This document shows positions 1 to 11,371 of a DNA stretch of 64,000 nt, in pieces (position 1 is the stretch's first letter; every line of letters begins with the position of its first letter). The translations under genes and the position numbers were made by a program. This stretch comes from G965233625 sp965233625. Its GTDB lineage: Bacteria > Planctomycetota > Planctomycetia > Pirellulales > Pirellulaceae. The DNA lies in the NCBI GenBank assembly GCA_965233625.1, contig OZ247499.1, positions 124,001 through 188,000 on the forward strand, written 5' to 3'. The notes beneath the pieces are model-generated. The model had not been told where the DNA came from and did not search any database. It was given only the letters and a program-made list of their open reading frames with translations.

Positions 1-1710
1 ATGCTCGGTTCGCATTCAACCTCAACAGGCTTGTACGGGCTTGGCAGTCCGCTCCGGCAGGTACTTCCCGGCGCCGTAACCATGCCGCAGTTTTTTGCGC
101 GGCATGGCGGTTACCGCACGGAATCACTCGGCAAGGTGTTTCACATTGGGCACGGAAATCTGGGTGATCCGCAGTCGTTCTCGGCGCCGCATTTTCATGA
201 CAAAGTCATTGAGTATGTTGATCCCGCCAGTACGGATGGTGGTAAGTTGACCCGCGAAGAAGCTTATTTTTCCAACCAGAAGCTAGGCCAGATCCGTTCG
301 CTGCCACGGGGCGCTGCGTTTGAATCGCCTGATGTGGAAGACATTCAATACGCCGACGGACGGGTGGCGGCGGAAACCATCAAACGCCTGCGGGCGGCCA
401 AAGATCGCCGGGCTAAAGATGGCACGCCGTTCTTTATCACCGCCGGCTTCGCCCGTCCGCATCTGCCGTTCAGCGCGCCGAAGAAGTACTGGGATCTCTA
501 CGACGCCGGTTCGCTGCCGATGCCGGAATATGAACAGCTTCCTGCTGGCGCGCCTGACGTTGCCGGCAAACGTGGCGGCGAAATCAGCAACTACAAACCG
601 GTTCCCACCGGCGGCAAGGCGCCGTTCAGCGATGCGTTGAAACGCAAACTGATTCACGGTTACTACGCCAGCGCCAGTTTTGTCGACGCTCAGATTGGCA
701 AGGTGATGGACGAACTCAATCGCCTGGAATTAGCGGAGAATACCATCGTGGTGCTCTGGGGCGACCACGGTTTCCATCTGGGCGATCTGGGCATCTGGAC
801 GAAACACACGAACTACGAGCAGGCGAACCGTATTCCGATTCTGATCACCGCGCCCGGAGTCACGACGCCCGGCGCCTCGACAAAGCAACTGGCTGAAAGT
901 GTCGACATCTTCCCGACTCTGGCGGAGCTTGCCGGGCTTCCTGCGCCAAAAGGGCCGCAACCCATCGACGGTGTGAGCCTTGTTCCCGTGTTGAAGAATC
1001 CGGCGAAGCGTGTCCGCGATCATGCCTATCACGCCTATCCAAAAAGAAAGCTGGGACGTGCGATCCGCACGGAGCGTTACCGCCTGGTTGAATGGCGTGA
1101 CTTTGGCGATTCTGGCCAGCCGGAATATGAACTCTACGATTATGAAACCGACCCGCTGGAAAAACGCAATCTGGCTTCGGACAAGCCGGAAGTCGTTGCG
1201 GAGCTGAAACGCACGCTTGCGAAATATCCCAAGCCAGTGTCGCGGGCTGCCCGTCGTGGTGTGGGCAAAGCATCGGTCGAAACGCCGCTGATTGCCAACC
1301 GTGAGCTGAAGATTCACGCCGAAGTAAACGCTGCCGCCCCCCGCGGCGTCGTCCTCGCCCACGGCGGCAATCAGCACGGCTACGCGTTGCACTTTATCGA
1401 TGGACGACCCGTCTTCGATGTACGGGTGAAAGGTAAAGTGCAGCGGATTACCAGCCAGCATCAAGAGAGCGGCAAGGTGAAGCTGACGGCCACGCTATCG
1501 CAGGATGCAATGACGCTTTCGGTCAACAACGGGCAACCACTCTCCAAACCGTCGCCGGGGCTGATACCTGTGGAACCCGTCGATAGCTTGAGCATCGGCT
1601 TCGACGATCGCAGCGCGGCGGGCGATTACGCCGCGCCCAATCAATTCAATGGCAAAGTGCTGCGGCACGAGGTCACCGCCGGTAAGGCACGCGGCTCAAT
1701 CTCCAAATAA
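1..1710 (+). CDS. Sulfatase, iduronate-2-sulfatase type, 5'-truncated by window edge
   Basis: This is the C-terminal 569 residues of a secreted sulfatase that hydrolyses sulfate esters, probably on polysaccharides. The reading frame is open from base 1, and the N-terminal catalytic CxPSR (formylglycine) segment lies upstream of the window, so the ATG at base 1 is probably internal. The early TGLYGL segment, HLPFSAPKKYWDLYD and WGDHGFHLGD followed by WTKHTNYEQ are typical of the iduronate-sulfatase-like subgroup. Residues from about 430 onward form an extra beta-rich domain (VLAHGGNQHGYALHF to the end) resembling the LamG/concanavalin-like tails of planctomycete sulfatases. A GH2 glycosidase follows 42 bp downstream on the same strand, suggesting joint degradation of a sulfated glycan. 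Substrate is not predictable. Confidence 0.9.
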   Translation: MLGSHSTSTGLYGLGSPLRQVLPGAVTMPQFFARHGGYRTESLGKVFHIGHGNLGDPQSFSAPHFHDKVIEYVDPASTDGGKLTREEAYFSNQKLGQIRSLPRGAAFESPDVEDIQYADGRVAAETIKRLRAAKDRRAKDGTPFFITAGFARPHLPFSAPKKYWDLYDAGSLPMPEYEQLPAGAPDVAGKRGGEISNYKPVPTGGKAPFSDALKRKLIHGYYASASFVDAQIGKVMDELNRLELAENTIVVLWGDHGFHLGDLGIWTKHTNYEQANRIPILITAPGVTTPGASTKQLAESVDIFPTLAELAGLPAPKGPQPIDGVSLVPVLKNPAKRVRDHAYHAYPKRKLGRAIRTERYRLVEWRDFGDSGQPEYELYDYETDPLEKRNLASDKPEVVAELKRTLAKYPKPVSRAARRGVGKASVETPLIANRELKIHAEVNAAAPRGVVLAHGGNQHGYALHFIDGRPVFDVRVKGKVQRITSQHQESGKVKLTATLSQDAMTLSVNNGQPLSKPSPGLIPVEPVDSLSIGFDDRSAAGDYAAPNQFNGKVLRHEVTAGKARGSISK

Positions 1711-1752
1711 CCGTAGGCACAAAAAATAGAACCATAACGCTGAGACATAACG

Positions 1753-4026
<2,274 letters not shown>

Positions 4027-4069
4027 TTCATCAGCGGGGCGATGCAATCTGCCATTGCCGGTTTGTCAC

Positions 4070-4094
4070 GGCGCCCGCCATGTAACCGGGCGCC
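4070..4094. terminator. GC-rich hairpin between convergent genes
   Basis: An 8-bp stem GGCGCCCG/CGGGCGCC with a 9-nt loop lies between the ends of the GH2 gene (+) and the tadG-like gene (-). The U-tract is weak on both strands, so terminator function is only plausible. Confidence 0.4.
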
Positions 4095-4100
4095 TGTGAG

Positions 4101-5586
4101 TTATTCGACCAGGAAAACGTCATTGGCAGGCGCCAGGGGCTGGGTGGGCGCGATGCTTAATTCGTCCACCGTGATGATGCGCATGGTGCCCGCAACGAAA
4201 CTAGCCTGCAATTCTCCGCGACCCGAGAGAATGATGTGCCCCCAGCGGCTGTAAACGGCGCCTTGGAGGACGCCGGTGTTTAGCAGGTTCTCCTGGACGA
4301 AAACCATTGGTCGTAATCAACCTGGGGCTGCTGGTAAATCGCCATGCCATCGAACGGACTTGCTGCGTCGTCGAGCGGCGTAAGTTTGCTGCCAGTCAGT
4401 CCCAGGTTGATTACGACTGAAGGTACAAGTTGCCCTACGGCCGGCGGCGGGACATCGTCGATGGTGGATTCATCAGGGCTGCCTGTCGCCGCGTCGAAAC
4501 TGGAATTGCCCGTCACATAGAACATGACACCTTCCGCCTGAAACTCGCCCGCAATCAATGCCAGTGGTATGCCAGAAATTGGACTAACGCCGCGGACGAT
4601 GTAAACGCCAGGCTCGAACACAACGCGCCCGGACACCAGGTGTATCCAGTCATAGACGCCGGGCGAAAGCGTGACGGGCGGCCCGATGGGAAGTCCCACG
4701 ATGGTCACCCCACCGAATGAAGTGTCTGAGACGTTCTCGCCATCGACCGCTACGGATGGGACGGGCAAATCCTGGAACGGGTCGGGAACGGGCAACCTGT
4801 TTGCCTGAAGCGGCGAGTTGTCACCGGGTTCCGCACCGCCATAGTGCGCGGGATCGTCCACTCCGCCAGTCACGCGCAGATCAGTGGCGCGAAGCTGTGT
4901 CAGATCCAGAAGAGGCGTACAGGAAACGGCATAGGGTGGACCGTCGTCGTTTCCGGCCGGATCGCCGTGCTCATCGAAACCGCCCCACTCATTGTTCACA
5001 AGCACAGCGCCTTCGACGTGTGCTTCACCCAGACCTAAGATTTCCAGACCGGCAAGCAACGCCGGTAGTGGAGGGAGCGACAGCGGCAACGGCGCCAGAG
5101 CAAGCGGCGCGGGATCGGGGTCGAGCACGACAATCGCCGCATCGCTGGTAGCGGGGGTGAAACCGGCAACGGCGCGACGGCTGACCGGCAGCGTGGATTG
5201 GGCGCCACAGAATCCTGCGAGCATGACCCCGGCGTGTTGTGTCACGATGACTTCCGCGAAACTCGGATCGCCCTGATGCGCGCCGCTGATGGGAGGGCAA
5301 TGCACATCCACCTCCGCTGCCGCCAGGTTATGATCCGTCCACACCGACTGCTGGCAGCCGCAACCGCGTCGTCGCTGCTATTGCCCATTCGCAGTTCTGT
5401 AGCGGCGGCGAGCGCTGCGGCATCGGCGGCCTTCTGAGTCTCACGGGAAGCCAGCGACAATAGTCCGCCGTCAAGAATTAAAGCGAGCACCGCCAACAGC
5501 ACCGGTAGCATGATAGCCAGCATTACGAGAACTTTACCCGGTCGCTGGCGGCGGAACGCGTGTGATGCTTGTTTACGATATCTCAT
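4101..5586 (-). pseudogene. TadG-like pilus-assembly protein with two frameshifts
   Basis: The N-terminal part (ATG at 5586) has a basic leader and one membrane helix (VLVMLAIMLPVLLAVLALIL), followed by the DGGLL...A-ADAAALAAA pattern typical of TadG/TadE-type Flp pilus proteins. The frame then breaks near 5345: the continuation VWTDHNLAAAEVDVH is one frame over. A second break near 4300 separates YQQPQVDYDQ from VFVQENLLNTGVLQG, which carries the conserved C-terminal SRWGHIILSGRGELQASFV region. All three segments together read as one plausible TadG-like protein of about 490 residues. Either this is a pseudogene at the end of the tad operon, or the assembly has two indel errors. No in-frame alternative restores the protein. 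Confidence 0.75.
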
Positions 5587-5632
5587 GGTGCGATTACTTC
5601 GAGCTCGAATATTTTCGTGTGGCTTATGTCTC

Positions 5633-6112
5633 TTAACGGGCAATGCTCATGGTCGACTCTGACTGTAGCTGCGCGGGTAGAAGATGATCCATGAAGGGCG
5701 TCGTAAAACGGTGCTCGTAGCTGACGTTCACCGTGACCAGTTCGCCCGCTTCGTTCGACGCAGATGGCCAACGCACTTCGATATCCACCTCTGCCGGATT
5801 CATCGTTGGCAGCATTCTGCGACAGGCATCCGCCACGCCGTTGTTATCACTCGCTGTACACTCAACCGTTGCAGGCCCCATCTGCATGGCCGCATCGCAA
5901 CGGCTGCCACGTACAATGGCCGCCCGCGCGCCGCCTCGTGCTGCTTCGGCAAGGGCGTTCTTGCGGATGAGCATAAGCCCCAATTCAAGACCGCTTAACA
6001 GGAACAGAAGTAATACAGGAAGCACAATGGCAGCTTCGAGCACCGAAGCCCCCCGGCGCCGTCGCGTTGCGTTTCTGGACAATCTGAGTTTGTAGACGCG
6101 TTGTAGGTGCAT
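5633..6112 (-). CDS. TadE-like pseudopilin
   Basis: About 159 residues. I start at the ATG at 6112 (MHLQRVYKLRL) rather than further upstream, because the short basic leader and the following RRRRGASVLEAAIVLPVLL match the TadE N-terminus: a basic stretch, GA..VE-like motif and one hydrophobic helix anchoring the protein in the inner membrane. The rest is a small periplasmic domain with two Cys pairs. TadE/TadF proteins are minor pseudopilins of the Flp pilus. It sits between the upstream tadE-like gene and the frameshifted tadG-like gene, all read from the - strand with short spacers. Confidence 0.75.
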   Translation of the reverse strand: MHLQRVYKLRLSRNATRRRRGASVLEAAIVLPVLLLFLLSGLELGLMLIRKNALAEAARGGARAAIVRGSRCDAAMQMGPATVECTASDNNGVADACRRMLPTMNPAEVDIEVRWPSASNEAGELVTVNVSYEHRFTTPFMDHLLPAQLQSESTMSIAR

Positions 6113-6122
6113 AGCGAAGTTC

Positions 6123-6551
6123 TCAGCGATAGCGTTGAAAGGCGGACGACCTGCGGATTTCGATACGGTTGGTTGCAAACATCCACGGTCCAAGCAATTC
6201 AAACGTGGTGTTCCCAGAGACTTCAATCAGCGGCCTCTCTGCGTCGAAGTCCGATACTGAAACCTCTAGCGTTACGTCGTTGTCGTTGGCGCCTCCTTCA
6301 AATTCAGCCGTAGCGCGGCTTATCAGTTCTTCTTCCCACGCCTCGAAGTTGACGGCGTTTACTTTCCGCGATGCACCATATTCGGCGCCGACCCGCACCG
6401 CATTTTCGAGGGCAATCGCACGCGTTGCGTAGCGTCCCAGATCGACCGCCGCCATGCAGATAAACACCAGCAGCGGTAGCAGGACAGCAAGCTCCGTGGC
6501 CGTCGCGCCCTTGCGGCGCCGGGGTCTGTAGAATTCTGGTGCCGGTGGCAT
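6123..6551 (-). CDS. TadE/TadF-like pseudopilin
   Basis: About 142 residues from the ATG at 6551 (MPPAPEFYRPRRRKG). The leader RRRKGATATELAVLLPLLVFICMA has the basic residues, the E at the expected distance and one hydrophobic helix typical of TadE-like proteins. A short extracytoplasmic domain follows. It ends 10 bp before the next tadE-like start, and tadC ends 25 bp upstream of it, so it belongs to the same tad transcription unit. A longer open frame reaches 6827, but it overlaps tadC and its extra residues are unlike any pseudopilin. Confidence 0.7.
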   Translation of the reverse strand: MPPAPEFYRPRRRKGATATELAVLLPLLVFICMAAVDLGRYATRAIALENAVRVGAEYGASRKVNAVNFEAWEEELISRATAEFEGGANDNDVTLEVSVSDFDAERPLIEVSGNTTFELLGPWMFATNRIEIRRSSAFQRYR

Positions 6552-6576
6552 TTCGTCTCTCCAGGTTCGGTCTGTG

Positions 6577-7554
6577 TCATCGTGATTGAGCGTCGCGGGC
6601 GCTGACGATGCCGCCCGACATGCTCTCTTGAATCCGGATCGCTGCCGGCCCGACAAGCACGACGAAGACGGCCGGGAAAATAAACAGCAGTGTAGGAATG
6701 AGAATGGTGACCGATGCTTTCTGCGCAAGTTCTTCAGCACGGCTTTGCCGCTGTGCTCTGAGCATGCTGGGAAGATTCCGCAGCGCAGAGCCAAGCGTTG
6801 AGCCGAACTGCACGGATTGCTGAACAAACAGATGAAACGATCTTAGATCGTCAACGCCTGTCCGCTGAGCGAGATCGGCTGTTGCTGATTCAAGCGTCCA
6901 GCCAAGCTGCACCTGCTGGTCGCAGACCAGGAACTCTGCTGCCAGTTCAGGGTGCGAGGGGCGTAGTTCTCGCGAGACAAATGTAATCACACTCTGCAGC
7001 GGCATACCGGCTTCAATGCCTGGCACGAACAGATCCAGAAAGTCCGCCAACGAACGCCGCAGGATATTGCTGCGTTTTGTAATCCGCCACTGCAGCCAGG
7101 CATAAGGGCCAAGTGTGGCGATCGTCCCAAGCATGCCACCGGCAAGCAACGCGATGTCGAATCTGGCCACGCCCAGCAGCCAGATCAGTGTTAATGTTGC
7201 CAGCGACAACATGAGGCCCGTCATCTGGATGGCCACATATCGACTGACTGCCTGTGGATGCTGAATACCTGCACGCAGAAAACGCGTTTCAAGACGCGAG
7301 CGATCGACGGTATCGACAGCCAGTAGCGACGCGGCGAACGGTCCGGGCGCGGAATCTGTATCACGGATTTTATGCAACGGGCTGCGGTTGGCATTCTGCG
7401 ATGGCGCATACCGGCTGTCGAGTTTGTTCCAGCGGTTGCGCAGCCGTGGATCAAACAGCGCAAAGAGCAGTGTGAGCACGCCCAGCACCAGGGCCGTCGT
7501 GCCTGCAAACACGACCGCTTGAATACCAACGGATGAGGTGATGAAATCGATCAT
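6577..7554 (-). CDS. tadC: TadC, Flp pilus inner-membrane platform protein
   Basis: A 325-residue type II secretion system F-domain protein. It has N-terminal hydrophobic helices (GIQAVVFAGTTALVLGVLTLL), a central pair near residues 110-165, the cytoplasmic F-domain (ADFLDLFVPGIEAGMPLQSVI, then ELAAEFLVCDQQVQLGWTLES) and a C-terminal helix ending FPAVFVVLVGPAAI. In tad systems TadB and TadC form the inner-membrane platform that works with the TadA ATPase to assemble Flp pilin. The gene starts 5 bp after tadB ends. Confidence 0.85.
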   Translation of the reverse strand: MIDFITSSVGIQAVVFAGTTALVLGVLTLLFALFDPRLRNRWNKLDSRYAPSQNANRSPLHKIRDTDSAPGPFAASLLAVDTVDRSRLETRFLRAGIQHPQAVSRYVAIQMTGLMLSLATLTLIWLLGVARFDIALLAGGMLGTIATLGPYAWLQWRITKRSNILRRSLADFLDLFVPGIEAGMPLQSVITFVSRELRPSHPELAAEFLVCDQQVQLGWTLESATADLAQRTGVDDLRSFHLFVQQSVQFGSTLGSALRNLPSMLRAQRQSRAEELAQKASVTILIPTLLFIFPAVFVVLVGPAAIRIQESMSGGIVSARDAQSR

Positions 7555-7559
7555 TTGCT

Positions 7560-8516
7560 TTATATGTCGAAGTTAATGATCCAGTAGATACAAATCGAAC
7601 CAACCAGCTGCGAAGCAAAACTTGCCAGCAGGATGAGTGGCCGGTCGAAGAGGACCTGGGCGTAATCCGGGTTGAGGATGCACATGGCAGCCAGTGTCAC
7701 CAGCGGCAGACCCGTTAGAATGATGGCCTGCATCCGGCCCTCGCCCGTCAGTGCGCGGAGGCGGTTCTGGAATCTGCTCCGCTCGCGCATCGTCTCGGCG
7801 AGTTTTTCAAGCACCTCCACCAGGTTGCCACCTGCCTGCTGATTCATGATCAACGCGGTGGCGAAAAGTTTGGTTTCGGTGAAGCCGGTGCGCCGCGCCA
7901 GGTCGCGCAGCGAGGTGTCAAACGGAATACCCAGGTGCTGCTGTTCAAAGCAGTATGAAAACTCATCCGAGATCGGGGCGGGGAATTCGTTAGCGACCGT
8001 CTGGAAAGCGGCGGGAACCGTCAGGCCCGCCCGCAACGCCCGGCCCATCACATCGAATGCATCGGGCAACTGGCGGCACAGTTTCAGCATGCGACGTCGC
8101 CGGGCTGCAACAATGTAAATGCACGGCGCTGCCAGCGTGACCAGAAACGCGACGGCTCCTGCCAGCAACGACCCGGTATAGAAACTGGTCAGCAACGGTA
8201 AAACTAACACCGCCGCGGCAGCGCCCGGCAGCAGTTGCGGATAACTGATATTCAAGCCGGACTGTGCGATGTAGTCCTGCAACGCTGATCTCCAGGTGGT
8301 CACGCCACTGGCAAGTTCCTTAGCCCGGTTCTCAAAGTCGCGGAATAGGCTCGACTCGCGCGCCCGTTCGCGCAACTGATCACGTAGTTTCTCGCGCACG
8401 CGATCGTCAATCCGCTCCCGGCTGCGAAGCATAAACCGCCACACTAGCCAGCGGCTGCTCAATACGGTGAGAAAGACAGCGGCGAAAACACCGGCAGTTA
8501 ACCAGTCGAGACTCAT
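7560..8516 (-). CDS. tadB: TadB, Flp pilus inner-membrane platform protein
   Basis: A 318-residue T2SSF-domain protein with N-terminal helix (TAGVFAAVFLTVLSSRWLVW), a second hydrophobic pair near residues 95-145, the F-domain (LPDAFDVMGRALRAGLTVPAA and LVEVLEKLAETMRERSRFQ) and C-terminal helices. Its ATG overlaps the tadA stop (ATGA), which is a sign of translational coupling. It pairs with TadC as the platform of the tight-adherence pilus. Confidence 0.85.
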   Translation of the reverse strand: MSLDWLTAGVFAAVFLTVLSSRWLVWRFMLRSRERIDDRVREKLRDQLRERARESSLFRDFENRAKELASGVTTWRSALQDYIAQSGLNISYPQLLPGAAAAVLVLPLLTSFYTGSLLAGAVAFLVTLAAPCIYIVAARRRRMLKLCRQLPDAFDVMGRALRAGLTVPAAFQTVANEFPAPISDEFSYCFEQQHLGIPFDTSLRDLARRTGFTETKLFATALIMNQQAGGNLVEVLEKLAETMRERSRFQNRLRALTGEGRMQAIILTGLPLVTLAAMCILNPDYAQVLFDRPLILLASFASQLVGSICIYWIINFDI

Positions 8517-9808
8517 GCCGGGCCTCCCGCCGTCTGACTGGCTGGGGCTTCTCCTACGAATGCATCAGCAGGGGAAGTTTCGCTAGGAAATGGCGACCGG
8601 TGTTGCTTGGCCGGTCCTGGGAATACCTTGTTCAGAATGAGTTCACCATCACGCATTCCGCGGACTTCAACAATCTGCGTAATCCGGCGTGACCCGCCGG
8701 GCGTCCGTGAGATGTGCACAACCATCTGGACCGCCGATGCAATCTGCCGCACGATCTGTCTGTGTGAAAGATCGAAGCCGGCAAGCTCCACGAGCATTTC
8801 CAGTCGCGCGAGCGCGTCGACCGCGCTGTTGGCGTGAATCGTGGTTAAGCTGCCATCGTGTCCGGTGCTCATCGCTTGCAGCATGTCGAGGGCTTCTTCG
8901 CCACGGCACTCGCCAATGATGATGCGATCGGGCCGCATCCGCAGTGCGTTGCGGAGCAGGTCCCGCGCGGTGACTTCGCCAGCGCCTTCAAGATTGGGCG
9001 GCCGGGTTTCAAGCCGGGCGACGTGACTCTGTTGAAGTTGCAATTCGGCTGAGTCTTCAATGGTTACGACGCGCTGATCTTCCGGGATGAAAGAGGATAG
9101 AAGATTGAGCAGCGTTGTTTTTCCGCTGCCTGTGGAGCCAGAAATAATCATGTTCTGGCGGCCGGTGATCGACCGTTTCAGATACTGCATCATGCGCGTC
9201 GTGGCGGAGCCGTTCTGGCAGAAGGCCTGGGGCGACATCGATTGTTTTGCAGCGCGGCGGATCGAAACGAGCGTACCATCGATGGCCAACGGAGAAATAA
9301 TCGCATTCACGCGGCTGCCATCGGGAAGACGTGCATCAACCATCGGGCTCGATTCGTCAATCCGCCGGCCGGCACGTGCGGCAATTTTCTGAACGGTGCT
9401 AAGCAGTTGTTTTTCGCTGCGGAAGAGTACGGGCGCCTCCTCTAGCTTTCCTGCCCGCTCGATGTACGCTGACCGCGTGCCGTTGATGAGAATGTCACTG
9501 ATTGACTCATCCTGCAGCAGGCTTTCCAGCGGACCGTAGCCAAGAATCTCGTCCACCAGTTCATCGATCAGCCGGTTCTGCTCTCTCGCGCTTAGGAGTT
9601 CAGGGTGTGTCCGGCATAGCATTTCAGCTCCCAGTCGCAACTGCTGGCGGATCTGCGTTTCGTCCATGTCGCGGAGTGCTTCGTGGTCAATTGCCTGGAT
9701 CAGCCGTTGATGCAGATCATGCTTCAGCATGGCCCAGCGGACTTCGCCGTGATTGGGGGTGTGGCCGGGGGTGGTGGGATGGTTGTCTTCGTACATCGAA
9801 ATGCTCAC
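8513..9808 (-). CDS. tadA: TadA/CpaF secretion ATPase
   Basis: A 431-residue GspE/PilT-type hexameric ATPase powering Flp pilus assembly. The N-terminal domain contains GYGPLESLLQDESISDILING, the CpaF signature. The Walker A motif is SGSTGSGKTTLL, followed by an Asp box (VTIEDSAELQL), the Walker B region (IIIGECRGEEALDML) and a His box (GHDGSLTTIHANS). The likely start is the GTG at 9806-9808, which overlaps the cpaE stop codon (GTGA). This is the best conserved gene of the operon. Confidence 0.93.
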   Translation of the reverse strand: MSISMYEDNHPTTPGHTPNHGEVRWAMLKHDLHQRLIQAIDHEALRDMDETQIRQQLRLGAEMLCRTHPELLSAREQNRLIDELVDEILGYGPLESLLQDESISDILINGTRSAYIERAGKLEEAPVLFRSEKQLLSTVQKIAARAGRRIDESSPMVDARLPDGSRVNAIISPLAIDGTLVSIRRAAKQSMSPQAFCQNGSATTRMMQYLKRSITGRQNMIISGSTGSGKTTLLNLLSSFIPEDQRVVTIEDSAELQLQQSHVARLETRPPNLEGAGEVTARDLLRNALRMRPDRIIIGECRGEEALDMLQAMSTGHDGSLTTIHANSAVDALARLEMLVELAGFDLSHRQIVRQIASAVQMVVHISRTPGGSRRITQIVEVRGMRDGELILNKVFPGPAKQHRSPFPSETSPADAFVGEAPASQTAGGPA

Positions 9809-10935
9809 TGTGATTTAGGGGTGGCTATCAGTTTTTCCATCAACGCGCGGTACGACTTCGAAAGCGGCGCGGCGGGCCGTTCAAGCACGACAGGATTGCC
9901 AATGTTGGCTGAGATGGATGCGTTGCGGTGATCGTCGGGAAGGCAATGAATCACGGGTAGGCCCAATGCTTCGCCGGCTTTCAACGGGCTGATCTGCGAG
10001 TAGCGGTTCTGGCGGTTCGCAATCAGTTTGATCCGGCTTGTGTCAACGCCTTGACTCTCGACAAACGTCAGCAGCTGCCGGGTGCGCATCAGACAGTTCA
10101 GCTCTAGCCGGATAATGAACAGCAGCATGTCGCTGTGGCGAGCCGAGCGGAACTGGCTGGCGTCGTATGGGTTCTGCAGATCAAGTAAGACATAGTCCGA
10201 ACGTCTGGCGATTAGTTCAATCAGGTGCGAACTAGCATCCGGGTCGGGCGGGCTTACATGGGCAAGCCCCGGCTGATCTCCGAGTAGTTTCACCCCTGAA
10301 TGATGCGCCACCATCGAACGCTCGATCATGCTGGCGTCTACATCCAGCTTGGAAGCCGTGAGTCCGAAGAGTGAGTGTTGAGGCGTTAAGTCAAGCAGCG
10401 GCCCACAGTCGCCGCCACGAAGTGATAGTTCAATCAGCGCGCAACGCTGGTTTTTCTCTGCGAGTAATGTGCTGAGATTGACCGCCGTGGTGGTGGCGCC
10501 GCATCCGCCGCTGACGGAGAGCATGGTCATCTTGCGGCCGGTGGCGCCGGCGTTGCGCGAATGGATACGTGCGAGGAATGAGGAAAGATCGACCCGGAAG
10601 GTTGTGCCGCTGTCGTGGAGAAAATCGCTCGCGCCGGCGCGGATGACACGCAGAACGTTGTGCGGATCTTCAATGGCGCCGACGGCGGCGATTTCACTAT
10701 TGGTGGCTGCCCTGATGCGAGTGATGGCTGTGCAGTCGCGATCGAGCGAACCTTCGCATTGATAAAAAAACACGTCAACCGGAGCGGACAGCGATTCGAT
10801 ACCCTCACTCCCGCTATCAAGCGGGAATCTGCCCGAGGGCGGTACGATCACTCCGTGCCGCGCAAGTTTGCTATGTAACTGTTCGACGTCGGCAAATGTA
10901 CTGCCCACTGTGATTGCCGTTACTCCGATTGACAT
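9805..10935 (-). CDS. cpaE: CpaE/TadZ-like pilus localisation protein (ParA-like)
   Basis: A 376-residue protein with an N-terminal receiver-like domain that lacks a clear phosphoacceptor pattern and a C-terminal MinD/ParA ATPase domain. The deviant Walker A is SGGCGATTTAVNLS (about residues 145-158), followed by CALIELSLRGGDCG and DYVLLDLQNPYD. CpaE/TadZ proteins position the tad machine at the cell pole. It is the first visible gene of the operon. The usual upstream cpaB/rcpC, rcpA secretin, prepilin and prepilin peptidase genes are not in this window and must lie elsewhere. Confidence 0.8.
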   Translation of the reverse strand: MSIGVTAITVGSTFADVEQLHSKLARHGVIVPPSGRFPLDSGSEGIESLSAPVDVFFYQCEGSLDRDCTAITRIRAATNSEIAAVGAIEDPHNVLRVIRAGASDFLHDSGTTFRVDLSSFLARIHSRNAGATGRKMTMLSVSGGCGATTTAVNLSTLLAEKNQRCALIELSLRGGDCGPLLDLTPQHSLFGLTASKLDVDASMIERSMVAHHSGVKLLGDQPGLAHVSPPDPDASSHLIELIARRSDYVLLDLQNPYDASQFRSARHSDMLLFIIRLELNCLMRTRQLLTFVESQGVDTSRIKLIANRQNRYSQISPLKAGEALGLPVIHCLPDDHRNASISANIGNPVVLERPAAPLSKSYRALMEKLIATPKSQ

Positions 10936-11371
10936 GGCTGCCCTCCACTACGAAACACCAGCTCAGAAAGCTGAATTCGCTGCAAAGATAGAACGCCTTT
11001 TTCCGCTTCCCGCCGGCAGGTCGCAATCGCGACGGCAATTGGCGTAGTGCCGCCACGCGCTCTGGTCTGCTGGAGTATGGGGCTAAATCCTAGCCACGAA
11101 TGTGCCCGGTATCCGCTCCACGAAACCATTACGAACCGGGCGTTTGTAACATTGGGTTGAGGCCAGAAATCAAAACCATTTTGTGGGGGTAGGGTATTCC
11201 CCTGATTGCGGTAAATAGGTTGTCGCAAGTGCGTCAAATGTTGCGATAAGCCGCAGTTATAAAGCGTCCACAACCGATGTTTTCATGTAATCCGAGGGTG
11301 CAAATGCACCTGCATACGTGAGGGCAGGTAACGTGTGAAGTCGCTGCATGTGCAGCGACGTGGAGTAGTGA
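10936..11371. other. Divergent intergenic region between tad operon and sensor kinase
   Basis: 436 bp without a supported gene. It must contain the promoters of the - strand tad operon and the + strand kinase. I see no convincing sigma-70 or sigma-54 promoter and no long inverted repeat. Confidence 0.5.
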